Position numbers and translations under genes: made by a program. The notes under the pieces are model-generated. The model saw only the letters and a list, made by a program, of their open reading frames with translations. It was not told the DNA's origin and did no database searches. Of a stretch of DNA of 64,000 nucleotides, positions 33,759-44,717 are shown piece after piece. Location of the stretch: positions 62,660,167 through 62,724,166 of the forward strand of contig JAKSZT010053887.1 of NCBI GenBank assembly GCA_026826555.1, in the 5' to 3' direction. This stretch comes from Tolypeutes matacus. Its lineage: Eukaryota; Chordata; Mammalia; Cingulata; Chlamyphoridae. The first letter of the stretch is position 1. Each line of letters starts with the position of its first letter.

Positions 33759-34589
33759 AGGGATGGAAGAGACTTTTGAACAACTGCCATCTCTAGAGTA
33801 ACAAGGATTGAAGAGACTATCCACCAATCAGCACCTCTTGCTGTTACATTTCCAGCAACATTTTCTTGTGCAACAGAGCCATTTCTTTTTTAAGTTCACT
33901 TTGCACCTCAGTAGGAAGATTCTCATGATTCTTCTCCAGGTCCTCCATACATTTTATGAACTGCTCATACAACTTTTTAAATGCTTTCGGTCTCTGGCTC
34001 TGAATAATTCTAGATTGTTGAAAAACCTTTTGTTGCTGTCGAAACATCATTTAGTTTTTCTTCATGTTCCCTAGTTTTCTACACATCTATATCCCACAAC
34101 TGAAACAAAGTCGAAAACTGCTGAGAATATTCATAATTAAGATTCTTCCTTTGCTGATGTTCTGTTCTCCAAACATGCTCAATTTTTTGGTTACTAGTAT
34201 GAGTGAAACATTGGTATTCATTTCAATTCTTTTTCTCTTTGCAAGATGAGACTTCGTAATGTCATCTCCCAATCTTTCCAGAATATTTTGTACTTCACCA
34301 CCCACAGCTTCCTCAACTGTTCCTGCAGACGGTCTTTTTTCCCCATGCTTATCAATTCCTGGAGTCTTTCCTTCCGGGCCATCCTTCTCTGCACCCATCG
34401 GGTCTTTTTTATCTTCTTTCCTCGGGTCAGAGGCTGCTGTAAACTCTCCTACCCGGCTGGCCTCCCGGATGTCCTCAAGCGCTTTCTTCCTAGGGGCGCC
34501 ATCCTGAGACGTATTCTCGCTTTTGAAAGAGATCTCTTAAACCCCCTGAGTCCCAATACACATCGAAATAAATTGGTAGCGTTCGCCTT

Positions 34590-34820
34590 GCCGACCTCGA
34601 GGACGAATTCTCACCTAGAAACAGAGTTCCAAGATTTCCAACCCCCTGGGCAGCCCGGTCCCGCCCAGGTCGACCTCCTCGGCCGGGCTTCTGCACCGCG
34701 GGCGGGCGGGAGGGAACCGCCGCTGTGAGTAGGCCGGGAGCAGCAGTGGCGCAGCAACGCGCGCCAGAGCGCTGCATCTGCGGCCAGGAGGGCGGCCGTG
34801 GCGGGAGCCGGGGGACCTAC
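34590..34820 (-). other. GC- and CpG-rich leader of the SYCP3-like retrocopy
   Basis: This is the only clearly GC-rich island-like block in the window: many CpGs, for example around 34,660-34,810 ('cgcgggcgggcgggagggaa', 'gcgcagcaacgcgcgccaga'). It lies 5' of the pseudogene coding part and inside the inferred target duplications, so it is most simply the 5' UTR of the parent mRNA. It ends abruptly at 34,820 against L1 sequence. Promoter activity is possible but unproven. Confidence 0.65.
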
Positions 34821-35062
34821 GTCTTTGTTTAATTTGGGGTTGATTTTTGAATATGGTATGTGGTACGGGGTTCTCCTTTTTTTGCAAATGTAGATCACTT
34901 TTCCGAGCACCACTTGTTGAGGAGACTAATCCTTCCTAGTGGAGTCGTCTTTACCCCCTTGCCAGAAATCAGTGGGCCATAATTGTTGAGGTTGATTTCT
35001 GAGCTCTCAGTTCAATTCCATTGATCTATATGTCTGTCCTTGTGCCAGTATCATGGTGTTTT

Positions 35063-35258
35063 TTTTTTTGTTTGTTTGTTTTTTAAGACTTTATTTATTT
35101 ATTCATTCATTCATCCCCCCCTTGCTGCCCGTGCTCGCCGGGTCAGCCAACCACGCCGCGCGGGCGGGCCCGTCCTCACCAGGAGGCCACAGGAACCGAA
35201 CCCGGGGCCTCCCATATGGCAAACGGGAGCCCCACTGATTGAGCCACAGCCGCTTCCC
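35063..35258 (-). mobile_element. tRNA-derived SINE, long type (DAS-III-like), antisense
   Basis: Reverse complement of the 33,571 type: T-rich tail, 'ccccccttgctgcccgtgct', 'gggtcagccaaccacgccgc', 'aaccgaacccggggcctccc', 'gagccacagccgcttccc'. A perfect 12-bp duplication, TCATGGTGTTTT, flanks it (35,051-35,062 and 35,259-35,270). Inserted into ORF2 of L1-C. Rich in CpG, which suggests a fairly young copy. Confidence 0.95.
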
Positions 35259-35417
35259 TCATGGTGTTTTGATTACTGTGGCTTTGTAATAAGTTTTAAG
35301 TTCTCCAAGGGTGAGTCTTCCAACTTTGTTCTTCCTGTTCAAGATGGCTTTAGATATTTGAGGCCCCTTATCTTCCATATAAACTTGATGACTGGATTTT
35401 CCCTTTTTAGAAAGAGG

Positions 35418-35702
35418 CTATTGAGAGTTTGTTTGGGAATGCATTGAATCTATAAATTGCTTTCTGTATGACTGACATCTAAACAATAATGAGTCTGGAT
35501 TGCTTTCAATCCATGAACACAGAATGTTCTTCCATTTATATAGGTCTTCTTTGATTTCTTTTAGCAATGTTTTGTAGTTTTCTGTGTACAAGTCCTTTAC
35601 ATCCTTGGTTAGATTTATTCCTAGATATTTGATTCTTTTAGTTGCCATTGTGAATGGAATTTTTTTTCTTGATTTCTTCTTCCAGTTGTTCATTGCTTGC
35701 AT
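35418..35702 (-). pseudogene. L1 ORF2 fragment (of L1-C, post-RT region)
   Basis: A 94-codon open stretch with the ORF2p signature [20 protein letters not shown] followed by [19 protein letters not shown]. In the family this lies just C-terminal to the RT catalytic core. The frame is lost after about residue 65, where RCQSYRKQF replaces the family's GRINIVKM stretch. ORF2p was the reverse transcriptase/endonuclease of the element. Confidence 0.85.
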
Positions 35703-35985
35703 ATAGAAACACTACTGATTTTTGGGTGTTATCTTGTATTCCACCACTTTGCTGACTTTGCTCTAGGACCTTTGTTGTAGATTTTCCAGGATTTTCTGTA
35801 CATAGGATCGTATCATCTGCAAAAAGGGAAATTTTTACTTCTTACTTTCCAATTTGGATGCCTTTTATTTCTTTTTCTTGCTTAATTGCTCTTGCAAGAA
35901 TTTTCAGTACAATACTGAATAACAATGGAGACATTGGCATCCTTGTCTTGTTCCTGATCTTATAGGGAAGGCGTTCAGCCTTTCA

Positions 35986-35988
35986 CTC

Positions 35989-36019
<31 letters not shown>

Positions 36020-36183
36020 TTATTTATTTATTCATTTATCCCCCCCTTGCTGCTTGTGCTCACCGGGTCAGCCAACCACGCCGCGCGGGCGGGCCTGCCC
36101 TCACCAGGAGGCCCCAAGAACCGAACCCGGGGCCTCCCATATGGTAAACGGGAGCCCTACTGATTGAGCCACAGCCGCTTCCC
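35986..36183 (-). mobile_element. tRNA-derived SINE, long type (DAS-III-like), antisense
   Basis: Very similar to 35,063-35,258: poly-T, 'ccccccttgctgcttgtgct', 'caccgggtcagccaaccacg', 'accgaacccggggcctccca', 'ttgagccacagccgcttccc'. A 10-bp duplication, CAGCCTTTCA, flanks it (35,976-35,985 and 36,184-36,193). Same orientation and host element (L1-C), 730 bp away. Confidence 0.95.
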
Positions 36184-37428
36184 CAGCCTTTCATTTTTAA
36201 GTATGATGTGAGCTATAGGCTTTTCATAAATGGCCATTATCATTTTGAAGAAGTTTCCCTCTATTCCTAATATTCCAAATTTTTTTTTTTTCTTTTTTGC
36301 CTGATAGTTTACTGCTGACTTTGTGAATCCAAGTGTTTTTTATCAAGAAGGAGTGCTGGATTTTGTCCAATGCCTTTTCTGCATCAATTGACATGATTAT
36401 GTGGTTTTGTCACTTCATTCTCTTAATATGGTATGTTGTATTTTCATTTTCATTTGCTTCAAGATATTTCCTAATTTCCCTTGTGATTTCCTCTTTAACC
36501 CATTGGTTGTTTAAGTGTGTTGTTTAATTTCCATATATTTGTGAATTTCACATTTCTCCCTCTGTTATTGATTACTAGGTTCATTCCTTTGTGTTTAGAG
36601 AACATACATTGTATAATTTCAATATTTATTAATTTATTGAGATGTGTTATGACCTCACATATGGTCTATCCTGGAGAGTGATCTGTGTACACTTGAGAAG
36701 AGTGAGTATTCTGTTTATGTTGAGTGAAATTTTCTATACATGTTTGTTCGGTCTAGTTGGGTTAGAGTATCATTCAAGTCTTGTATTTCCTTATTGAACT
36801 TCTGATTAGATATCCGTTATTGAAAATAGGGTATTAAGTCTCCTATAATTAATTAGAACTGTCAATTTCTCCCTTCAAATCTATAGTATTTGCTTTATAG
36901 ATTTTGGGGCTCTGCTATTGGGTATATATAGATATTCATAATTATTACATCTTCTTTTTGAATTGACCCCTTTATCAGTATATAATGACCATCTTTGTCC
37001 CACATAAATGTTTTTGATTTAAAGTCTATTTTATCTGATATTTGTATTTCCACCCATCTCTCTGTTGGTTACTACTTGCATGGTATATTTATTTTCATAC
37101 TCTCACCCTCAACCTACTTATATCTTTGAATTTAAAGTGAGTCTCTTGAAGATAGCATGTAGTAGGGTCATGCTTTTTTATCCATCCTGCCAATCTCTGT
37201 CTTTGGACTGGAGAGTTTAATCCACTTACAATTAAAGTCACTACTAATAATACTGGACTTTCTTCTGCCATTTGCTATTTAGCATTTGCAAGTTTTATAT
37301 CTTTTTTGTTCCTCACTTCTGTTAGTGCCTATTTTATATTTATTAGATTTTTTTGTTTTTGTTATACCATATTGAGGGACTTCTCTTTTCCATCTGGATA
37401 TATTTTTTATCTGTTTTCCTATGGTTAC

Positions 37429-37994
37429 TGTATTAGTCAGCCAAAGGGGTGCTGATGCAAAATACCAGAAATCTGTTGGCTTTTATAAAGGGTATTTGTT
37501 TGGGGTAGAAGCTTAGAGTCACCAGGCCATAAGTTACTTCCCTCACCAAAGTCTATTGCCATGTGTTGGGGCAAGATGGCTGCCAACATCTGTGAGGGTT
37601 CAGGCTTCTTGGGTTCCTCTCTTCCTAGGGCTCCCTTTCTCTCTGGGCTCAGCTGCTGTGCTCTTTCCACAAGGACATCTGTAGACTATCAGGCAAATGG
37701 CTCTATTTCTCTCCCTGGGGCTTTTGCCATATCTAAGGAGCCATCTCTATTCCTCTGTGTTCTTCTCCTGTGTGTTCGCTTCCGAGGCTGCAGCTCAAAA
37801 ACTCCTACTCTCTTCTCTGCATTGTGGGTTTCTCTGTGAGTCCCCACCCACCAAGGGAGTGGAGACTCAATGTCTTACTAACGTAGTCCAATCAAAGCCC
37901 TAATCATAATTTAATCATGCCCAGGTAAAGACCAGTTTACAAACATAATCCAATATCTATTTTTGGAATTCATAAACAATACCAAACTGCCACA
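37429..37994 (-). mobile_element. Solo LTR, antisense, in L1-C
   Basis: 566 bp from 'tgtattagtcagccaaaggg' to 'taccaaactgccaca' on the + strand; on the minus strand it runs TGTGGCAGTTTGGTA...CTAATACA with proper TG/CA ends. A perfect 5-bp duplication, GTTAC, flanks it (37,424-37,428 and 37,995-37,999), as expected of ERVL/MaLR integration. No viral genes. The same family occurs at 58,836-59,401, and its 5' end at 52,036-52,190. Confidence 0.92.
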
Positions 37995-38321
37995 GTTACC
38001 ATGGGGTTAAAATTTAAATTTCTAAAAATATAACAATCATATTTGCTTTGATATCATCTTGACTTCAATAGCATACAGATGTATTTTCTTATATCCCCGT
38101 CTCCCCACCATTTTTTGTACCTGTTACCACTTATATATTTAGCATTTGCAAGTTTTATATCTTTTTTCTACATTATATATTCAAAACCATAGATTCATCA
38201 TTACCTTTATGCATTTGCATTTAGTATTTGTAGGAAGTAAGAAGTGGAGTTATATACTAAAGAATATGCTACAGTAATACTGGCATTTATAATTACCCAA
38301 ATTACCTTTATTACAGGCTCT

Positions 38322-38890
38322 TTAAGCCACATGAACCACTGTCTGGTGTCCTTTCCTTTCAATCTGAAAAACTTCCTTTAGCATTGCTTGTAGGACAGGT
38401 CTAGTGGTCATGGACTCTTTCAGCCTTTGTTTATCTGGGAATGTCATAATCCCTTCCTCATTTTTGAAAGAAAATCTCACCAGATATAAAATTCCTGGCT
38501 TGCAGTTGTTTTCTTTCAGCACGTTAGGTATTTCAACCCAATGCCTTCTTGCCCCCATAGTTTTTGTTGAGAAATCGGCACACAGTCTAATTGGGACTAA
38601 ATTTGCATTCAATAGATGATCAGTATATGATGGGGTGTGTTTTTCTTCATGTTAATTCCATTTGGTGTTCTCTGGGCTTCTTGGATGTGCATATTCATGT
38701 TTTTTATTAAGTTTGGGAAGTTTTCTGTCATTATTTCTTTGACTATTTCTTCTGCCCCTTTCTGTCTTTCTTCTTCTTCTTGGATTCCCATAATACATTT
38801 ATTGGTGTGCTTGATTGTGTCCCAGAGGTGTCTCAGGTTATTTTTGGTTTTAATAATTCTTTCTTCTTTCTGCTCCTCAGCCTTACTCAT
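38322..38890 (-). pseudogene. L1 ORF1 with frameshift (of L1-C)
   Basis: Two overlapping open stretches cover most of ORF1p. The upstream part (38,890-38,609) has LRHLWDTIKHTNKCIMGIQE, IVKEIMTENFPNLIKNMN and IQEAQRTPN, which is the RNA-recognition domain. The downstream part (38,612-38,322) has IRLCADFSTKTMGARRHWVE, then ILYLVRFSFKNEEGIMTFPD and TTRPVLQAMLKEVFQ, the C-terminal domain. A frameshift near 38,610 separates them. This is the most readable ORF1 in the window, but it is still dead. Confidence 0.9.
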
Positions 38891-39984
38891 TTCAAATGTC
38901 TCATCTTGCAGTTTACAATTCTCTCTTCTTCCAGCTCCAATGTGCTCTTGAAAGCCTCCTGGGCATTTTTTTCATTTCAGTTATTGTGGTCTTCAACTCC
39001 ACTAGTTCTATTTGGTTCTTTTAAAAAATTTCTGTCTCTTTATTAAGACTCTCATATTGCTTGTTCATTGTTTTCCTGATATCCTTTGATTCTTTATAAT
39101 TTCCTTCATCTCCTTGAGCATTTTCAAGATAATTCTTTTAAAGGTTTTGTTTGGTATGTCCGCATTCTCGTTTTCTTCATTGGTGTTTTCTGGATTTTTA
39201 TTTCTTCTTCCTTTAGATGGGCCATCATTTCTTGTTTCTTTGTCTTGTACTCTTGTTACACAGAATAGTAACATACTACAAGACATACTACATTGTAGTA
39301 TTTTAAAATGTTAGCTTTGGGATTTATTCCCTGAGTTGTCTGTTTCTTGATATTGTAACCAGCTGGTGATAAGACAGAGCCTTTCCTGTGTTTCAGCCCT
39401 CTCATCAGTAATGTCTGTCCAAGGAAAGGCAGAGTGCAGGGTTCTTCCTGTCTGTCTGGGCCTCTATCTTGTCCTTTGCTTTTGCTTGTTAGTTGTTTTG
39501 GAGTTCCCCTGTTTACAGGAGTTTGGTTGTCCTTTCAGTTTGCCAGGAAACAGACCTCTATCTCCTTGGTGTTTGAAGCTGGAAGGTCTTTGCCACAGAT
39601 TGTCTGCCTCTACAATCTTTTACCCTCCTTTCATTGTCTTAAGCTGCTTTTGTCTTTAGGACAAATCTGGGAGGAGGGAAAGACTGGAGAGGACTTTTCC
39701 AAGAAAGTCTTTCCCAGTCAAAACAGGACCAGAGACCGACAGAGGGAGTGCAAACCAAGCCAACTGTTTTTTAATGAGCGGTGGAAAACTCTTAGAGAAT
39801 TACCTGTCAGATGCAAGATGGTCCATCTCCAACCTACAGTATTTTAATAGCAAGCATAGGACTAAGTTTCAGAAAAAGAGAATCAGAGAGTGAAACAAAA
39901 GCAAACCAAAAAGAAAGCTGACATTATTAGGAATCTTGGGTCACCTTACCAGGGCAAAAGGGAAAGGAACAAAGATATTTAGAG

Positions 39985-40182
39985 CAAACATTATTGAGTC
40001 TCCACTACGTGGCTAGTGCTTCTAGAATACTTGCTTTTAAATACCTGATAACACTCTCTATGTGAAGATATTAGAAACCTCATGGAACACATGAGGAAAC
40101 TGAGAGTCAGAGGTTATACTTGACACACCTAGATTTGGAAGAGCTTTTTGAATCCACTACTTTTGAATGCTCTGTGACTCTA
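39985..40182 (-). mobile_element. MIR SINE, antisense
   Basis: 'attgagtctccactacgtgg', 'cacatgaggaaactgagagt', 'cagaggttatacttgacaca' and 'gatttggaagagctttttga' follow antisense MIR (TTGAGCGCTTACTATGTG...GATGAGGAAACTGAGGC...). Diverged. Confidence 0.75.
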
Positions 40183-42684
40183 TTTAGTCCCATCTTCTGA
40201 AACAAACTTTGAAGGAACATCCAAATTTTAGTTTTCTTTCATTTTTAAGGTCATATAATAAATAACAAGTCAGGGCAAAATGAAGTAGAAATAAATACAT
40301 AAGACAGCTGAAATTGTGCCATAGGCATATTCCATCTTTTAACAATTTTCACAAAAGGAGTAAATTCTGGGACCCAAACAAGTTTGTCAGGCTTGTTTCC
40401 AGTCGTCTTGGCTTGGTTTACATTTCCTTTGGATTCCAGCCAAGTAATCTACAGTATGTGCCTTCCTCTTATTTGCTTTAAGGTATATTTGAAGAAGAAT
40501 AACTGTCCTGCTGGGTGGTGCAAAGGGTAAAATACATTTGTAGCTTGATTTCTGCCCCTGGCTTCGTGCTGAAGGTGCCTCTGCTTGAGTTGCCAGCTTT
40601 CCTTTATTAATGTAAATTCCATCTGGTCTCTGGGCCCTTGTAAAGTGAAGGAGGTTAACCCAGTGGGAAAAATCAATTCAGGGGCTTGAGAGATGATTGA
40701 CTTAACACTCAGAATTTAGTTAATCTAAAGTTTGACCTATTTACTTATTCATTTCTAAGCAAACCAGATTAGGAAACCTGGCCTATTTATTTAATTCATA
40801 TCTCATTATGCCACAATATCCTTTCTTATATCTGGACTTTTATACATTCACTGATTACATTACTTATTTTTATTACTGAATCTACTTTTAATACTGAACA
40901 TAACATGTTACCCTTGGTTGGAATACAATAAAAAAAAGTTGTTCTATTTAAAATTTTCAGAGTGTACTCTTCACTCTTAGAAAAGCTCAACACATCTTAT
41001 TCAATTAAAGCTTCTGTGTTAGAAGAAAGAAAACCACTATGATGAAACTTTTAAGGGTATCAAATAACTCGGCAATATTTCATCATTTTTCTTAAATGGA
41101 AAGCTATCCAAACCTTTTTATTTTAACTTTGTTTTCAACAGAACATATGAATAAAAGGAAAAGTCAGTCACATTCTATCATAATTTGGCTTAGTAAGTAC
41201 GGGAATTTTCAGCAGACTGTAAAGAAGTATTTGCAACTGCAAAATGACTAGAAATTCTGAATATGTTAGCATAAGGTTTTCTAATAAATAAATAAACTGA
41301 AACAAAAAGCAGGCATACTTTTAAAACTATTTGAAGTCAGTGTGAGTTGTGAGAGAAATGTATTTTTGCAATATTACAAAAGGAAACTTAACTTTCCTGT
41401 TTTTAAGGTTTAGAGGATTTATTGTAACTAACTTTGACATATCGATTTTACAGTGCAGCTTTTTTTGTAAATGGACCTCACTAATGCAATCTGTAGCATT
41501 CACTGAGTTCACTGAGCACCAACCAAACATTAAAACAGAAATATTGACTGGAACATGTATATCCATTTTGTTCATAATATAAACAGACATATTCTTAGCA
41601 TATTCATCATAGAGGGATTTCTCATAAGTTAATTGCCTTTGTAATAACATATAATTGGGTGGGAAAATGATTAGAAGGTGGGGAAAATAAGAACATTCTG
41701 CACATCAAATACATCAAATGGAAAAACTCAAAAAACCACAAATTATTAATTATAAAACAATTATGACAAAAATCAGAACTGCAAGAGAATCTTGGAAGAA
41801 CTTCAAGAAACCAGTTATCTAGGAAGTAGTTCTATTAGTGTGATCTTCACAAGATCTGTATATTTTAAACATGTACTGGTTATGGTTCCATCATTCCCAT
41901 GGTCACATAAGCTACACATTTTTATCTTGGTTTCCTGACATGTACCTTCAAAATATATTTTTATTAAAATATGTTTATAGCTTCAAAAATCATCTTCTAA
42001 GTATAATGATGTTTATATAATCAGCTTTAAATATTTAATAGTTAATAATTAAAGTTAAAAATAAAACATTCATACTAACATTAAAAATTTTTTTTCCTCC
42101 TTACCTGTTCTTAGTTTTAATTTTGAATAGGGAGTTTATACTTATAGTACAAAATTCAGAGGCTAATAATACTCCACAAACTGCTATGAGCAGTTTTATT
42201 TACTGCTTAATAAATAATTACAATGCCCCAAGCTAGTTCTGAAAATAGTAAACTTCCATTAATGTCATACCTTGCTCCACTTCCATATCCTGTTCCAGTA
42301 TTTCAGCACTGTAGTTTTAACACTGTTTAGATCTTCAGAATTCTGAGGCATTGCCTTCACCAACATTTGGAATTTCATTATGATGTGATTTATAAACAAG
42401 GGAATATTGAAATTTATGTTTATTGACTTATGCCATCTCTTTATTCTAATGCAGTTCCTCTTTCAGCCAGCAAAATGTCTACTAAAATAAGTCACTTCTC
42501 ATCTCATATGTGGAATAGGAATAAGAAGTGGAATCTAAAATAAGGTAGGAAAGTGATTCTTGAGAAAGGTGATAATAATGAAGAACATACCTATTTGTAA
42601 GATTCTTATAAGAAAAAAGTTTGCCTTTAATTAAAAAAAACAACATACCACGAAGAGACAAATTGAAGACAAAGTTAGAAAAAA
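40183..42684. other. No recognised feature (2.5 kb)
   Basis: The longest stretch without recognisable repeats apart from the window end. An open stretch of 107 codons at 41,327-41,650 (minus) has mixed composition but no domain I know, and I see no supporting splice or regulatory context. The rest is AT-rich single-copy-looking DNA. Confidence 0.5.
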
Positions 42685-42692
42685 CTAAATCT

Positions 42693-42917
42693 GGGAGCAG
42701 ATGTAGCTCAAGTGGATAAGTGCCTGCTTCCCATATACAAGGTCTCAGATTTGATCCTTGGTACCTCCTAAAAACAAAACAAACAAAAAAACCCAACTCT
42801 CATAGGGGCGTGGATGTAGCTCAGTGGTTGAGTGCCTGCTTACGATATATGAGGTCCTGGGTTCAATCCCCTGTACTTCTGAAAACAAACAACAACAAAA
42901 ACAAACAAACAAAAAAT
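42693..42917 (+). mobile_element. Dimeric tRNA-derived SINE (DAS-like), sense
   Basis: Unit 1 'gggagcagatgtagctcaag' with a decayed B box ('cagatttgatcc'). A linker of 'aaaacaaaacaaacaaaaaa' and 'cccaactctcataggggcgt'. Unit 2 'ggatgtagctcagtggttga' with B box 'gggttcaatccc'. The tail is (CAAA)-rich. An 8-bp repeat CTAAATCT flanks it (42,685-42,692 and 42,918-42,925). Same design as 30,327-30,521, including a linker ending in 'ggggcg/ggggaa' before unit 2. Confidence 0.85.
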
Positions 42918-42925
42918 CTAAATCT

Positions 42926-43379
42926 ATTATATATTCCCAACTCATAGTTGTAGAAGAAGAGATTTATGGCCAGAGAATTTCAGTAGATTGATTGCTCACA
43001 ATCATATGGCTGAGATTAGAATATAGTCTCTGGATCCCCAATCCTGAGCTCTTTTTTTCTGCCAAAATTATTTCCATTGCAGCACATTGCCTCTGAATGT
43101 CCTGCAAAGATGGTGCAAATTCATATGTTGAATAGGAGTTTCCCTCAGATCCTATACAATATAATAGGTTTATGGAGAATTAGATACATTTATGGGTGAC
43201 ATATTCACAATAATTTAAGAAAGAAAATTAGAAATGTTTGCAGAGTACCACCAAAATTCACTCCACGTTTTCTCTGTTTTTTTTCTACTGAAATTGAACT
43301 CTCAACGCTGATGGCCTCACCCAGTGAGTGGACCTCAGGATTGATTGTCCACTCTCAGCCTTCTGTGATATGGCCTTAT
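42926..43379. other. No recognised feature
   Basis: About 450 bp without an identifiable repeat or gene. Confidence 0.45.
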
Positions 43380-44670
43380 CTTGGCCTACCTTTTTGGTTC
43401 CCATCATGGCCTCACCTCTCTCAGCTTCCATAATTACAGTCATTCCTTAAGGTTCAGTCTTCTGCCCCACTGCCACTCTCCAGAGTTTCTTGCTCACTGT
43501 GATCCATTCATTTTTCCATTAGTTCTCTATAGATGCTCCCCCAATTTCCATCCCCTTCTCTTTTGTTGAGCTTTGTCCTGGAAAATCTCCATTTGAATGT
43601 TCTGCAAGTATCTCAAATTCAAATTGTTCAATAAGGAATTTCTTCTTTCTTCTTAGAAAGATCCCTTTTCTAACTTCCATGTTTCTGTTGTTCTTCCAAT
43701 AAAACAGGGTCAAACCTTGGTTTCTTCTTTGGCCTCTTTTTCTGTTTCCAACACACATCCCATCACTAAATTTTGTGAACTTTTTTTCCTGTAGTTTATC
43801 TTAAGTCCTCTTCTTTACCCTTCGCCAATTGCCTCTCTCTCATCTATATTAACTAATGCTTGGACTACTACAAAAACCTCTAAAAACTTCTTTTGTCTCC
43901 CTCACTTCCTTTCTCCCTTGCCCTACCCCATTCATATTCCACAAACCCATTCTACATTACCTCCAGAGAAATCTTTCTAAAAGGTACTTCAAATCACTTG
44001 ACAATTCTGCTACAGAAAACTTTCAGATTCTCTCACTCTATCACCAAATTCTTTTGCTTGGTTTCAAAGCTATACATAGTGCACTACTGTCTCATCTTCT
44101 AGGCATTTTTGAGCTTTAAGGCATGCCCCACACTATGCAGCTAATACCAAATAAAGTGAGCCTACAATAGACTTAGTCTTGAGCAACTTTCCTGCCACAT
44201 CTCAAATGATTCATTCTGGCTGGCTTGTGGTTCTTGCAGCATTTGACCCTGCAATTAAACTTCCCTTGGATCTGATACTCTGTCACTCTTCTAGCTTTCA
44301 ACTCTTCAGCAATTTTTCTTCAAGCCTCTCACTTTACTTCTGCTTTTATCCATCCAAGACAAACATTCTTCTTTATTCTGGAACCTTCTCTTTGTCTCCT
44401 ATCTACTCTAGAGTTTGTTCTGTCTGTTTGAATACTTTCCAGACAACTACTTCCGGCCATGAATGCTTAGTTCTGGACATGGCATTCTATGCAATTCCCC
44501 ATGCCATTACAAGGCTCGTGCATTTCCATCTTTGGGTTCAGTTAACACAGACCTAGAATGTCTTTCCCAAGTCTTTTCTTTGTTGATCACATTTCTTCCT
44601 CACTTCAGTGCTCATCAAAATTATGGGAGCATTACCTAGAAAGGACATTTCCTCCTCTGAAATTCTACAG
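43380..44670 (+). mobile_element. L2-type LINE, sense, diverged
   Basis: C/T-rich text with L2-like phrases in order: 'aactaatgcttggactacta' (CTGGACTACTGCAA), 'agagaaatctttctaaaagg' (AGTGATCTTTCTAAAA), 'atcacttgacaattctgcta', 'tagaatgtctttcccaagtc' (GGAATGCTCTTCCC). No open frame above 125 codons and none with RT motifs. It may be L2 or a close CR1-clade relative. Confidence 0.6.
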
Positions 44671-44717
44671 CAGCCCTGTCCACTAGAAATATAATGTGAA
44701 TCACAAATGTGATCCAA

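Larger units (their letters stand above)
33215..34820 (-). pseudogene. Processed pseudogene of a SYCP3/FAM9/XLR-family gene
   Basis: The parent family encodes nuclear coiled-coil proteins; SYCP3 is a filament component of the meiotic synaptonemal complex. The minus strand carries family sequence in three frames. The N-terminal part (34,490 to about 34,200) includes EGKTPGIDKHGEKRPSAGTV, GGEVQNILERLGDDI and [15 protein letters not shown]. The middle (about 34,198-34,055) has [27 protein letters not shown], then TAG at 34,081-34,079. The C-terminal part (34,050-33,844) has [44 protein letters not shown]. The ATG at 34,502 is 2 nt out of frame. No introns. Flanks GTATTTGTTTCATT / GTCTTTGTTTAATT look like a 14-bp duplication with two mismatches. 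The exact paralogue (SYCP3, FAM9, XLR) is not settled. Confidence 0.9.
32170..39855 (-). mobile_element. Antisense L1 (L1-C), hit by at least four later insertions
   Basis: Minus-strand order: 5' region (39,855 to about 39,000), ORF1 (38,890-38,322), an inter-ORF stretch (38,320-37,250), ORF2 endonuclease (about 37,200-36,600), RT and C-terminus (about 36,600-32,300), 3' UTR. Removing the insertions (processed pseudogene 33,215-34,820; SINEs 35,063-35,258 and 35,986-36,183; LTR 37,429-37,994) leaves about 5.1 kb. Each insertion has its own target duplication in L1 sequence, so L1-C is older than all of them. The ends are approximate and no target duplication was found for L1-C itself. Confidence 0.88.

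Noticed and set aside
34246..34728. Plus-strand 160-codon open stretch (longest in the window)
   Set aside because: It lies opposite the SYCP3-like retrocopy and its GC-rich leader; long frames arise easily in GC-rich DNA and the family signal is on the other strand.
34590..34820. CpG island promoter of an active gene
   Set aside because: The block is contained within the retrocopy boundaries and is explained as its 5' UTR; activity cannot be judged from sequence.
39434..39847. 137-codon plus-strand open stretch
   Set aside because: Lies in the 5' region of antisense L1-C; no recognisable domain.
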